Source of the DNA: Nymphaea colorata
Lineage: Eukaryota; Streptophyta; Magnoliopsida; Nymphaeales; Nymphaeaceae
Length of the DNA: 64,000 nucleotides
Reading direction: 5' to 3'
NCBI RefSeq assembly: GCF_008831285.2
Contig: NC_045141.1
Coordinates: 22,474,742-22,538,741 of the forward strand
Under the pieces are notes generated by a model. That model did no database searches, was not told the origin of the DNA, and worked only from the letters and a program-made list of their open reading frames with translations. Position numbers and translations under genes: made by a program. Below, piece after piece: positions 22,293 to 34,052 of the stretch. Position 1 is the stretch's first letter. Every line of letters starts with the position of its first letter.

Positions 22293-22409
22293 GCGTGAGC
22301 TGCCAAGTACAGCTTGACTTGGCTAGGCTGGACATGGTGCAAACAATCCACCAAAGATGGAAAATAAACCCTAAAGAAGTCGCAATCCCAAGACAAATCA
22401 ATAAAAGAA
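22293..22409. other. Loop of the large inverted repeat
   Basis: About 117 bp separating the arms. Read on the minus strand it contains gatttgtcttgggattgcg and then tttggtggattgtttgcacc, followed by tccagcctagccaagtcaag. The last two blocks recur in altered form near 10790 and 11150. Confidence 0.7.
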
Positions 22410-23027
22410 GATCGCGCACCTCAACCAGCTCGTCGATCACCTCCGCATTCTCCAACTGAACAAATCCGCAGCACAGAAAGGAAATCAGAGACCGTAATCC
22501 ACCGTCCAAAACCCCGCTCTCCAGCAGATATAAAAGAATCGAAACAAAACTAACATATCGTCGACAGAAGCGATCCGATCGATTCCTTCAAAAAAAAATC
22601 TTCAACGAGGAATGAGAAAAGCGAAATCCAATGAGAAAGAGATCGGCTGAACAATTCTCAGAGCCGAAGCTAACTTATTTTCCTCTCTCTTCTTTTTTTC
22701 TTGTTCTTTTTTTATGGGGGGGGAACGGGTTTCTCTTCTACCGATCAAAACGGTAGAAAAAGGGCTAGAGGTATTTATATAATCAATTTTCCTGGATTAA
22801 TCGATTACTAATTGGAAGACTTAAGCCGAGACGCTTGTGTACCGGTGGGCCCACTGAGACCGAGTCAACGAGGGGATCGATGACTCGCGAGACTCGGGGC
22901 TATTTCGGTAAAAAATTTTAGAATGCAGCATCGAGGACACGAGACCTTGTCGCGGGATTTTTTTTTTTGGGTAAAGTTCCATGACCCAGATACAAGCTGC
23001 TGAGCGAGAGAGTTCTAGTCATCATCT
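22410..23027 (-). repeat. Large inverted repeat, right arm (promoter-like, leftward)
   Basis: Reverse complement of the left arm. On the minus strand it has TATATAAATA at 22772-22781, the same leader-like sequence, and the exon-like frame LENAEVIDELVE ending at a gtgcgc donor-like site near 22420. Transcription from this box would run toward the loop and through the left arm. Confidence 0.9.
22772..22781 (-). promoter_or_regulatory. TATA box in right arm
   Basis: TATATAAATA on the minus strand, in the position mirroring 21910-21919. Confidence 0.6.
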
Positions 23028-25681
23028 GGCATACAATGCGGCCTCAGAACCCATTTCAGGGATTGGATCTTTACACGTCTTTGCCAACTCTAGTTGGTTG
23101 GGTCGCAGAGTTGGATGGACCCGGAATGGAAGACTGTATAATGAATATGGATTTGACTAATAATCAGATAAATTCGGTTCATTGACTTTCAAAGGCCATA
23201 TCAGGCTAATTCAAGATCTAAATCTGAGATGCAAAGTTTGGATCTTATTTTCAGTTTGGATCCAGGTAATGTCCAGTGAAGCAGAGGTATTTGTTCTGAA
23301 ATGTATGTTATGATATTGGAGCCAACAAAATAAAGATTTGAGTGTGTCATACTTGTCCGAGCTCTTCTATATAAGGCATCAATCTGGTCTTATCCAATAC
23401 CAAAATCAACCTAATTAACTGAGTCATGTTTCGCGGCCTAGTAGACTTAGGGCCATACTTCAACTTAGTCATGTTTGCCACCATTTGCAACCTAAGTAAC
23501 ACATTTGTGCATGACATCGAACACGAGATTGGAACCTTAGATCCCTTCAAAGTGTAAGCCGCTTTGCCACCCGGTTGCGCTACACCCGTTGAGGCGATTA
23601 AAGTATTAAACTAATTATTTAACTTTTAATGTTCAGAAAAAAACAGTCTTACATGCATACATTCATAGATACCATTTTATAAACATATGTGGACATCAAG
23701 CCTGGGCCCAGATCTGTTTTCTCTCTCTCTCTCTCGTCTTCTCAAACTTGTTTTGTCAAATCCGATAGCTTGACCAACCAAGCTTCAATATCTCAAATGG
23801 CAGACGTTGAAGCACTAACCTAATGATCATCGCATCAACAAGCTAAGTCCTTGTTGAGAAAGAAGGAAAGCTTCATCACTTGGGTCCCCTGTAAAACGAA
23901 GATAGATATGCCTTGCTGGGAGGCACCCCTTTCTGGTGTCACCATGGATCACAATAATAGAGAGGAAGAGAGAGAGAGGAATGGAGTTGGGGGTCCTTTT
24001 CTGCGAATACTTAGGGTGGGGAGTATGTGAAAGTGGGAAGGAAGAGGCAAGCAAGAAAGTGAAGCAGCACCACCATTTTCTTCCTTCTCCACTAGCCGCT
24101 ATACACCAGGCATTACGCATCATTTCCAAGGAAAAGAGACAGAGAGAGAGAGAGAAAGAAAGATAGATCTGGGGAAAGCGCAGGTGCACGCGACTGACTA
24201 ATTACGTGTTCAATATTGAGTTACTACTCAAAAATGAGTCTTAGGAGAAAAGAATGCAAACGATGGGAAATTAAAGATCTTTGATTACAAGCTTAATTCA
24301 GCGATTGTAGAAGGAGTTTAGTCAGAGTGATCAACGGAGTTAATATGCAAACCCAGCTCGTTAGTTCATTGACACAAATGGTCGAGCCTTCGACAAGATC
24401 AAAGAAGCAATAGCATCATGTTGAGATCTAATTTAACCTTGAAAGTCTTTAAGTCCAACCTCCCTTGGCTAGGAAACAGGATAAATATTAGTGCGCACTA
24501 GTTTCCCAGAAATGTACTTTCTTCCAGCTCATGATCGGTTTGGCTCGACTCCGCTCCTTTTCCGGCCAACTAGGCGATAAAATTATCAATGTGGACATCA
24601 GCAATGGACAGCGGAGCAAAAGTGGATGTAAAGGGAATTATTCCTCAATCTCATTGCTCTTGTTGTACCGCACATGTAGCTTAGCTCTCTCTCTCTCTCT
24701 CTCTTTCTCTTTATATATATATAATGCCATGATCATTACCTGCTGATGAAAGAACGATCATAGGAGTGCAAAAGTGAATTAAGTGCAAGGAAATTTTTGT
24801 CTTCCGGTCACTCGCTGCTTCATCATAAAAGAATCCTTTTGTTCACACCTGCAACTTGCAAACAATTCAATCTACCGTGGTCGGCTTAGAAAAGCCAAAT
24901 AGGAAGAGAACCACTTAATTTCGAGTTATGATGCTGAAGCATTTCTATTAGTTCCTGAAGCGAGATGTTCCAAGGCGCTCCATCCCTTCGTTCTGTGTTT
25001 TTTGCTTCTCAGGTTGCCCTTGACTCAAAGCTGCGTTGAAAGGTGTGATTTGGAAGATCCTTAGTAAAATGAATCTTAAATCCACATTACATGTAAAAAT
25101 CAGATTTGACGGGGTGGGTCCGACCTCAAAGCTGCAGATCAGATCACTCATATATCAAATCCGCTGTAAAACAAACACACCTCAATCTAGGTTTATAAAT
25201 CCAATGTTTGATTACAGTGGGCTGTAGATTTCATATCAGTCTCAGATTTCACACCCTCCGAGACTTGACTGGAATATCAGACTCTTCATCTTCAACTTGA
25301 AGTGTTCTTTATTGTTACCATGCACAGCATGCGCCGGACTCCTGCCACTTGGTTTAGACACTCATCATCAGTTACTTTGACGACAGTTGATAGAATTATT
25401 TGACAGAGAAAAGTAAAAGTGTAAAAGAAACATGCATTCAAATTGGAAATTAACGCATTTCTGAGCCGCCTTCAGCTGCTCTACTTTACGTTAAGATCCT
25501 ATGGAACATTCTTACTTCCCCAGAAATTACATTTAAGTAATAAGCATGGCAATGTTCCAATCTGGACTCATTACAAGAAGCACAACGGCAAACACAGAAT
25601 TGCAGCTTTAAGTATACAGACTGATATATACCACATAGCAGAAAACCTGCGAAGATTTTTTGATGTCATCTTCTGTGGGAA
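23028..25681. other. Intergenic DNA
   Basis: No gene supported. GA/CT-rich simple sequence lies at about 23722-23735, 23957-23975, 24137-24155 and 24684-24704. Open frames over these are low complexity. Confidence 0.5.
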
Positions 25682-28600
25682 TTACACTTCTTCAGAAGTT
25701 TCACGTTTCTGTTTATCAGGAACACCTACTGGTAGTCGTACAGGCATAGATGCAGGAGAAGCATACTTGATAACTGCAATTTCAGGTGGGCCTTGTGTTT
25801 CTTCATCCTTGAGGACAGACACATCTGATTGCCTCCGTGAGTTTCCAGCAATCCTTTCTTTCCACATTTTCCCGTCCTGCCATGCCAAGTTGTCAACCAT
25901 AATGCTGAATTATGAAATATTAGCTGTGACAGAAAATAAATAAATAACAGGGGAATGGTTGAGGCAATGTGCAATAATCTTGGCCAAGTACCTAAGAAAT
26001 ACCTGACCACTCAGAAATCAGCATACACTTACTGATGCCCCCATTCCATTTCGGGTTTTGTTACCAACTGTTTTTTTTCAGATAATAATTGTACTTTTGC
26101 TAAGGATATTTGATCAACCGACTTGTGGAACAGACTTCCTATTACGTTTAGCATGCAATAAATGTCATTATGCTTATAAATTGGAAAAAAACAATCTCCA
26201 GTTAATGGCGCCCAAAATATTTGAAGCATTAAATGGTATTTAGCATAACAACAAAAAACAGGAAGGGATGGCTGTCACATTTGGTCTAGCTCCTCAATCT
26301 CGTACAAGATTAGTTTTCCTAGAAAAGAAAATTTGGCCTGGAGAAGAGACATTGATTGCCAATTATGGACACAAAAAATATGCTTATCCCTTTCAAGATC
26401 CTCAATTTTGATGGAAGTGCTTACAGATTATCATAGCTCTGAAGATGAGCTCCAGTAGGTATGCCGTAATCAGGGAGAAAAAGCTGGTGTGCTTTCTACA
26501 AGTACTCCGTTTTGTGCTTTCTACAAGTACTCCGTTTTAAAAACTCCAGCAGATTATTGTGGCAATCAGTTGAAAAACAAAAAAAGGGTTATTTGCCGAA
26601 AACAGAAAAACAGAAAACATTGTCACCTGTAAGTGAAAAGAGAATCAATATCAAGTACCGGATATCAAATCATGCTGGCAGAAATACTGGCTGACAGCCC
26701 ACAGCTAACTTTTAGATCACAAACAGCAAAAAGGAAATTGCATCAAAGTGCTGTGAAATGGATACCTATAGAAAGGATTCTATAATCAAATCATAATCAA
26801 GACCATTATTAATTAGTAATATACGTTTGAATATTTCTTATATACATGTTTTGGACTAGTAACAGCCTGCATGTATTTTTCAAAATGGGATGTAAACTGA
26901 TCAATTTGAGAATATTGCAATTGAAGGTAATATGAGAAACTGCAACAATGTTACAGAGAAGGGAAGCTAATTTGACAAGTTTGACTTCCTGCAAATGGCT
27001 TATCAAGCAAACTGTTTCTATGGCAAAAGAAGAAAGTTAATAAAGAAGGCTGCAAACAATCTCTGCAATCAGGAACAGTAACTTTGTGTTTAACTAATGA
27101 ATCTTTTCTTAGCTATCGGCCACAAAGTGAATAACAAGGCATGCCCCTTGCCGGACATAGGTGTGACAACACGTACAATGCATGCTTCCAGATTTACAGA
27201 TTAAGGTCGCTGAGCATATTAATTTGCAAGTTATCATGATGGGTTACATACTGGAAGTTGAACAAGATGAGGACATAGCAATATTTGCTGAAATTTGCAT
27301 ATCTGGTGCACATTCACGCAATGACAAATAAGGAAAGCAAATTCTCAGGAGAACCACCACACAGAATGTTGGGACATGGATTTTAGAGGGGTCTGATTCT
27401 GTTATATTTTCTCACTATTGGCTTCATATAAGTAACATGAACTTATGATATTTTCCCTCATAGTGGTTCAAAATGAATAGACATCTTTAAGAGATTTTTC
27501 CATGGATTTCATCAGACTGGAAATTTTACTACAGGAATTTTTCAATAAGACAATTCAGGTACAATCAACCATCTATGTTCTGGTCTGAGTTCCCCCATGT
27601 TGCATGTTGCGTACAAAACTTACGAGGCTATCTTCCCTACGAGGCTATCTTCCCAGGTGGCAAAAATTTTACGTGCCCCATGAAGTATAAGTTTTCATGC
27701 ATGCACAAAGACGTTATGAAAATAATAAAAAGTCACAAGTGAGAACGGTAAAGGAATCAATTACAAGTGTAAATACATGGCAAAAAGAGGTTCATGGAGA
27801 TGCACAACATGCATTCTGGACCACTCACTATTGACTAACAAGTAAATAAATGGAAAAAAGAGATTCATGGACATGCACAACATGCATTCTAGACCACTTA
27901 TTGACTAATAAAAATTGCCAATCTCATTTTGACATCAGGAAGATCTTCAGATACTACTCTGCAGATCATATGTTATGTATCATTGCTATAGGTGATGCGT
28001 TATTACTCTATCTTTTATTGTCTATGCTTATGATGTGAAATCATGCATGTGCATGAACTAACTACCAAAGAAAAAGAGAAGCCCGTGGCAGTGAAAAATG
28101 ACCATAAGTTCGTTTGACACAGCGTGCATTGCTTACATTTGATATTGATGGCTCTGGAGCTGGACATGTCACTGGGTGATCACTATCAGGTGGTTCAGTG
28201 GGATGTTCAATTGGCTTAAAATCACCTACTGTTTCAACTTCATGGGGTATGACCAAAGCAACATCAGAATTGATCTCGGAGTCTGGGAGCACAGTCTCTA
28301 CCTCGTCCTGAACCAATAACAATAGAAACAATATTCATGTCAGATTATTCGCTAGCTAACAAGACATACACAGACGACATTGTATACAACAGTAAAACTC
28401 TGCCAGAGAGGACTATATTCGGCAGATTAGCTCTGCTAACAATCTTAATTGCTAAAAAAAATATCAATACTTAATTTCATTTATTAATTTTAATGCTAAA
28501 GAAGAGAAGACAATATAAAAGACAAAAGTCAAGCAGGTGCTTGAAATAAATGGCAGAGCTTAATCATTTTCCAAGTAACAAGATGGGGATGCCTCAAACC

Positions 28601-30007
28601 CTCACTTTTAGGACATACAAGAAGATGATGAGTAAAAAGAAAGTTGAAAAGGAGAAAGGATAGAAGCTTTATGGGAAAAAATTGCAGGAGAGCATATCAA
28701 GGACAAGACAAACTTCTAATTTTTTAAATGAAAGGTTCTGCAGATGGATATTAACGATCAGAATCTAAGACTTCAAAGTGTGGTTTGATGCATGCTCTTC
28801 TCTTGTAGTTGACATAATATCAGACTTCAAAATTTCTTGACAGCAAACATGCCAGAGCATTCTAAATGTAAAAGGACAAAGAGAGAGAGGGAGAGAGAGG
28901 AAAAAACATGAAGGCTTTACAGAAAGAGGAACGTCATGGGATTTCCTCTAATTTTCTTTTCCCCCTCGACAGGTAGGAACAAGGAACTTTTGTCTCAGTA
29001 GGCATTCTTTTGACGACCAAGACACTGTATGTTTCCTGTACTACAACAGTAGAGTAATTTCAGCTTTCTCTCGACGCATGTGAAAGTTGAAAGATTACTA
29101 CAGCAAATTGTCATGAGATTATAAGAAGGAGGCATTACTGGCATGGTTAACCGACATAAATGATAGAACAGATTATAGAGAACTGGTTTTCTTCTCATTC
29201 TTGCTAAAGACTCGATTTAAACTAACATTTTCCGTTTGACGTAATGCACATATGGAAAGCATCTGAGCGCGCGTTAACTAACGGACGAAAATTAGAATGG
29301 CATTTACACAAGAACCAGGCACCTTCCATGAGTCATATAGTCCTTGGCATGCCATGTGAAGCCTTGTTCTTCAACAAAATTAAAACCTCTTGAGTGGCCA
29401 TTGTTTTCCATAAATTCTCGTTAACCCAAACCCAGAGTAAATAGCAAGGTAAACAGAGGGGAGCATCATGTTTGTTCCACTTTCACTACTCAACTAGCTT
29501 TACGGCGGTCTAACACATGGACAGGTAAATTATAGAGTTCCACCTGAAAAGAAGGAAGAGAGACCTCTGGAATCTGTCCAACAAATTCCGCGTTCCATAT
29601 CAATATTTTGCACAGTTTATGACAATTTTTTCAACCTCAAGCCGTGTCCCAGCATTGAGAAACTGACAATTATCTTCCAGGCTATGCTAAAAGCCAACAC
29701 CAGATGTTTCCACAGACTCTTAACAAAAGTACAGAAAAGCATAACAGGATTGATTTCCATTAAGATCATAAGGCATTAAATCACAACCATGGAGTACTAA
29801 AAAAACCCAAAACCCACGGCGGAGCATACAATAACCGATGTAGCAAGTCCACCTCACGAAAGACAACCTTCGTGCTTAACAGCTCAACGGATAAAATGAA
29901 ATCCCGCCATCTCCGACTAGAAAACGAAAATAATGACCTACCATAGAAGATCTAGTCCTTCGGTGGCTTCCTCTTCCCGAAGAAAACCTGGAGAAGATTC
30001 CCACCAT
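25682..30007 (-). CDS. Small plant protein of unknown function (143 aa, three exons)
   Basis: I joined three minus-strand exons, all in phase 0: 30007-29942 (22 codons, MVGIFSRFSSGRGSHRRTRS), 28307-28137 (57 codons, including DFKPIEHPTEPPDSDHPV and CPAPEPSISN) and 25876-25682 (64 codons plus stop, beginning DGKMWKERIAGNSRRQSD and ending KQKRETSEEV). Each junction has a GT donor and AG acceptor (GTAGGT/CAG; GTAAGC/CAG). The layout resembles, from memory, an uncharacterised plant family with a basic MVGIFSRFS N-terminus, a KPxEHPxEP motif and an EPSILNDGRxWKER motif; no function is known to me. The protein has no membrane segment, a basic N-terminus and an acidic, proline-rich middle. Introns of about 1.6 and 2.3 kb separate the exons, and intron 1 contains a segmental duplicate of DNA from 11.5 kb. 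Confidence 0.7.
26260..26412 (+). other. Protein-like relic inside an intron
   Basis: Within intron 2 of the 143-aa gene, the plus strand reads GMAVTFGLAPQSRTRLVFLE and then WPGEETLIANYGHKKYAYPF before a stop. It looks like a fragment of a real protein, but I cannot name the family. Confidence 0.3.
26487..26536. repeat. Short tandem duplication (about 24 bp)
   Basis: Two copies of gtgctttctacaagtactcc sit side by side. Confidence 0.85.
27768..27912. repeat. Tandem duplication (about 70 bp)
   Basis: Two adjacent units share gtaaata-atgg, ttcatgga, gatgcacaacatgcattct (catgcacaacatgcattct in the second) and gaccact. Confidence 0.85.
29313..29643 (+). repeat. Segmental duplicate, copy 2 (partner at 11463-11793)
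   Basis: Same-orientation copy of 11463-11793 located in intron 1 of the 143-aa gene, with a few substitutions and small deletions. Confidence 0.85.
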
Positions 30008-30154
30008 TTCTTCTACAGACCAAGACGGATTTCTCCTTCTCTCCTCAAATTTAGTTGGCAGTCAAGATTAAACAAAGCACTGCGGGTCTCTTCTCTCTCT
30101 TTGTATTATCGACCGATCGAATACTGCTTGAGAAGAACGCCTTCCCATTTCCGC

Positions 30155-30161
30155 ATTTATA
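30155..30161 (-). promoter_or_regulatory. Putative TATA box of the 143-aa gene
   Basis: TATAAAT on the minus strand lies about 150 bp upstream of the start codon at 30007. This would place transcription start near 30125 and leave a leader of about 120 bases. Confidence 0.5.
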
Positions 30162-30269
30162 GTGAAGGTCTTGAAAGGAAGCTGAAAAGGCCACGATCCC
30201 ATCATCCTGTTCCATCGTGGGCACATGAGGAAAAGGAGGCTGGTAATGAGCAAGGATGTTGAAAGGCCT

Positions 30270-33200
30270 GAGAGAGTTGTGAACTCATTGGCAATTCAAG
30301 GTTTCTGTAAAAAATCGAGTGCTTTCCAGTTTCTACCTCGATGGTGGGGATCTTTTCTCGAGAATTCTTAGCGCATAACACTGCAAATGGCATGGGGAGC
30401 CCGTATACATACATACTGTGGCCCATGCGGTGACAGCACCCACATGGCTCAATTTGGTCTTTGGGCCCCATAGTGAAGGAGCTCACTTTAACAGCATTAT
30501 AACGGCTAGCTGAACCAGTGGGTCGCCATGGCTTTGGTTTCTGTCATTTAAAGAAATTAAACACATGAAAGCAACGGTGAAATTTCACCTGGCACTGGGA
30601 GCAATGAGCAGCTACTTGTGCATTCTATCAGATAGCGCTGCTAAGACACTCTAAAATCTCCTCAGCTAATAATGGAAATTTGACGGTCGTGGTCGTTCTT
30701 GATGATTTCACAGGGCGCGTTTGATTTTAGCCCCACTCCTCGCTTTCAAAGTGGTTAAGACGGGGCCGTCATTATGGATAACAAAGTAATGGAATGAAAA
30801 TTATGCCATTTTAGTTGTGCCTTCTAATCTACAACCTCACTGCCTTCACCTCCAAAACTAAAAAAGATCGACTTCAATATCAATCCGTTTTAGACATCTA
30901 AATTGCGAATTTTACAACAGTCAAGGACTTTACAATCTCAATTTTCTAAATTTTTTCCAGTTATAGAATCTTAATTAAGCATGCCAAATAACAGAAAGGT
31001 ATGCTGAACATGATGATGATGCCAGTAGAACCGAAAACTTGGCGTGCACAAAAACTTTGGTTGTCATAATGAAGTGCTTAAATGGGTGCATCTTAATAAT
31101 GCGATTTAGCATATAACAGTATGCAGTTTTCTTATTCTTCTTCATTTTGAGGGCAAACTGTTATCATTCCATTTGGGGTTAAAAATGCTAAAAAGTTTAA
31201 ACAGCATGAAAATGGTATCCATCGATTCCGTAATAAAAGTGGAACAACTGTTTCTGCTGCAAGTGACGGCAAATTGAAGTTGACGTGTTGCAAATTTCAT
31301 AATGATAACAAAAATAAAGTTAACCCATTCTGTTTAGCAATTATACAAGTGAACCCCATATTTTAAATTTTATAGACAAGAGGACCGTATTGCCAGAATC
31401 TCGCCTGTTCGATGCAATTTTTTCTGTTTTTCCGATTAAGTGTTGGGTTTTTCAAAATAGTTCTAGCAGATTATGCCAATACAAGCACCTAGTGACTTGA
31501 ATGTATTGATATTTGATATAATCATGACAACAGCCGGACGGTGCTTCAGTGAAATTTCCATTTAGTGCCAACTAATCAACGTGTTTGCTCTTCATCTGAT
31601 GAATTTTTTAGCATCTTTTAGTAGAGGCAACATCTTAACAAGTCTGTACGTGCAACTAAAAATTGCAGGTCAATGTGCCCGTCTTCTTCAAATTAATTGC
31701 TGGAGTTGAAATTCATTAAGTCTATTATTGCAAGGAATGGAACAATACACACATACACACACACACACACATATATATATATACATATATAAGATGATGC
31801 AAATGGTTAAAAATAAGAAAATGTTCTTAAAAAACAATTGATACAGAGCATTAGTGACTGCTTATAATACAACAATAATTTCGCTCTATCCATCAAACCA
31901 ACTCTGGCAGCCCGAATTACAAGGAAGATCTATTTTTTCTGCTTTACTTTTGTGTTGGCACAATTCAGTTGTTTTTGCAAGGAAAGTTCCATTGATGAAT
32001 TGACATTATTTCTTGTTTGTAGTTAGGCCTTTTTAAGGGTGAGCTGCCTTACCATCGGTTGCATTAAGCTCGTTGAAGTTTCCAATTTGTACTTGATAAA
32101 CTTATTTTGCTGCCCAACGACATAAAAGAAAAATACTCAAAATTAGGGAACCGAATTTCCTATGTATAAGTTGCTTATTGTGTAAAATAATTCCCTCTAT
32201 TATTCATCTGTTGAGTCCTCATATGTAATGTTATGCAGAACTAGAAGATTCGATGTGGGACCAACATAGTCACACCCTTAACACCTGCAGATCTCCAATG
32301 AATGGGAGGTCCTCGAAACTTGATTTTTTGTCAACCGGATCACGTGGACTCACGTGAGATGTCTTCCATTAATTTTGCAGAAATAAGTGGAGAATTTATT
32401 AATTTTATCAGTCATATTCAGTTGGAGCAGTACTGAAATTATTTATTTTGATTAAATTTTAAATGGTTGAATTATAGACAACAAATGGAAACATGTAGCG
32501 ATGTTTGCTTTATCTCTCTCAACAAACATAAAATATACATACATAGTGTGTGTGTTTGATCTATCATAATGGACGGTTAAGAAAATAATAAAGAGAAAAA
32601 GGTGATGGACATTTTTGTTATCTATTATCACTTCTCACTTTTTTTTTGTATGTTTTTCTCTCAACTATTCAGATGTACAACTTAATTAGATAATTTGGTG
32701 ACCCTAAATAACCCCATATTTTAACGGAAATGGTGCAATAGTTTGGGGTGGAGATTGGTAGGTAGTTAGTCTCCATTTCTTTCGAACGTCAGGACTTACA
32801 TATATATATATGTATATATAGCATATCGTCTTTGACAAGATTGGTGCAATAATTTGGGGGTGGAGGCTGATAGGCAGCTAGTCTCTATTTCGAACGTCAG
32901 GACTTCAACTTCTTGCATTTATGCACTCTCGAATACCAAAAACATGTTACATATTCTAAGGAGACAAGGGGTTAGATGAGAGGTTCAACTCTTTGCTAGG
33001 AGTAGATCTCCCCCATTCACTTGAAATATATATAAAGATCTTTGAAAATACCCACTCCTCTTTCTTGTAAACTTGAATTTGGAAAAAAAGGTAAGACAAA
33101 TTACAAATATAGACAAAATAAATTTACACACATATAAGCATATACTAGAATGTTAGACTTTGACAAGAATTATCTAGTATGATAATTCCAATGAAATCAT

Positions 33201-33950
33201 AGGGTAGCATTTAAGTTGCAAATATCAAAGCTACTTTGTTTTTTAAGGGTCCAATGAGCCCTTAAAATGAGGAAAGGGAAGGAGAAAAACATAAATGAAT
33301 GAGTTTCCTAAACTCATTTGTCTCTTTAGAAGGGCATTTTAAATTATTTAAAAAACAACTTGGCTTTTATATTTTGCAATATATATACATATATTAAAAA
33401 ACAACTTGTTTTTTTTCTCTCTCCCTATATATATGAGTGATGAACAATAACAACTTTAGTTAAATAGAGTCACCTAATCATTTTAGATTGGAAGCAATCA
33501 AATGGCCCCTTTGTTTGTTTTAGGTAAAACTGTTTTACTTTGGATTACATGGAAAAAAATACAATATATCAGCACAATTCACTCGATGTTGTTGGTCAAG
33601 TCAGTTTTGAAACCAAATTGATCATCACCAATATTAGGAGAGAAGCAAAATTGATGTTTGGATTTGAAGCAATAGCAAAGGTAGACTTCAGTATCATAAA
33701 TACTAAGAAAAGTTAGCTTACAATGAAACTTATAAACATCCGAATGCATTTCAAAGTTACATGTAAAAGATGTGTGGATTTCTAAATAAGAGAAATTTTG
33801 CATGGAATTAAAATTTTATCTTGATATGAAAACTAATATGTGTATGTAGATCTCATCCGGATCCAATGAGTCCGATTGGTCCATTAAAACCAGTGATCAA
33901 AGAAACCATAAACCAGATCTATTCCGGATCATGGCCCGATCCATCTCACG
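30270..33950. other. Intergenic DNA
   Basis: No gene supported. Contents seen: an AC/AT compound microsatellite at about 31746-31790, a tandem duplication at 32729-32906 and AT-rich simple stretches. Confidence 0.55.
32729..32906. repeat. Tandem duplication (units about 65 bp, spacer about 45 bp)
   Basis: Units at about 32729-32798 and 32841-32906 share ggtgcaata, the purine-rich middle, and cgaacgtcaggactt. The spacer holds TA repeats. Confidence 0.8.
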
Positions 33951-33960
33951 CCAGGCCGCA

Positions 33961-33969
33961 AAACCCTAG
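33961..33969 (+). promoter_or_regulatory. Telo-box in the RH5 leader
   Basis: AAACCCTAG lies about 85 bp upstream of the RH5 start. In plants this motif is frequent near the transcription start of genes for ribosome biogenesis and translation, which fits a Dbp3-like helicase. Confidence 0.5.
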
Positions 33970-34052
33970 CACGAAAGCCTTCCTGTTAAAACCCTGGGAG
34001 GGGGCTTCATTCCTCCCTTGTTCCGGGGCCTCCTTTCTGGTTCGCTTCTAAA

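Noticed and set aside
23827-24189. 120-codon minus-strand frame with hydrophobic serine/leucine-rich start
   Set aside because: It is driven by CT/GA simple repeats and has no family resemblance or splice support.
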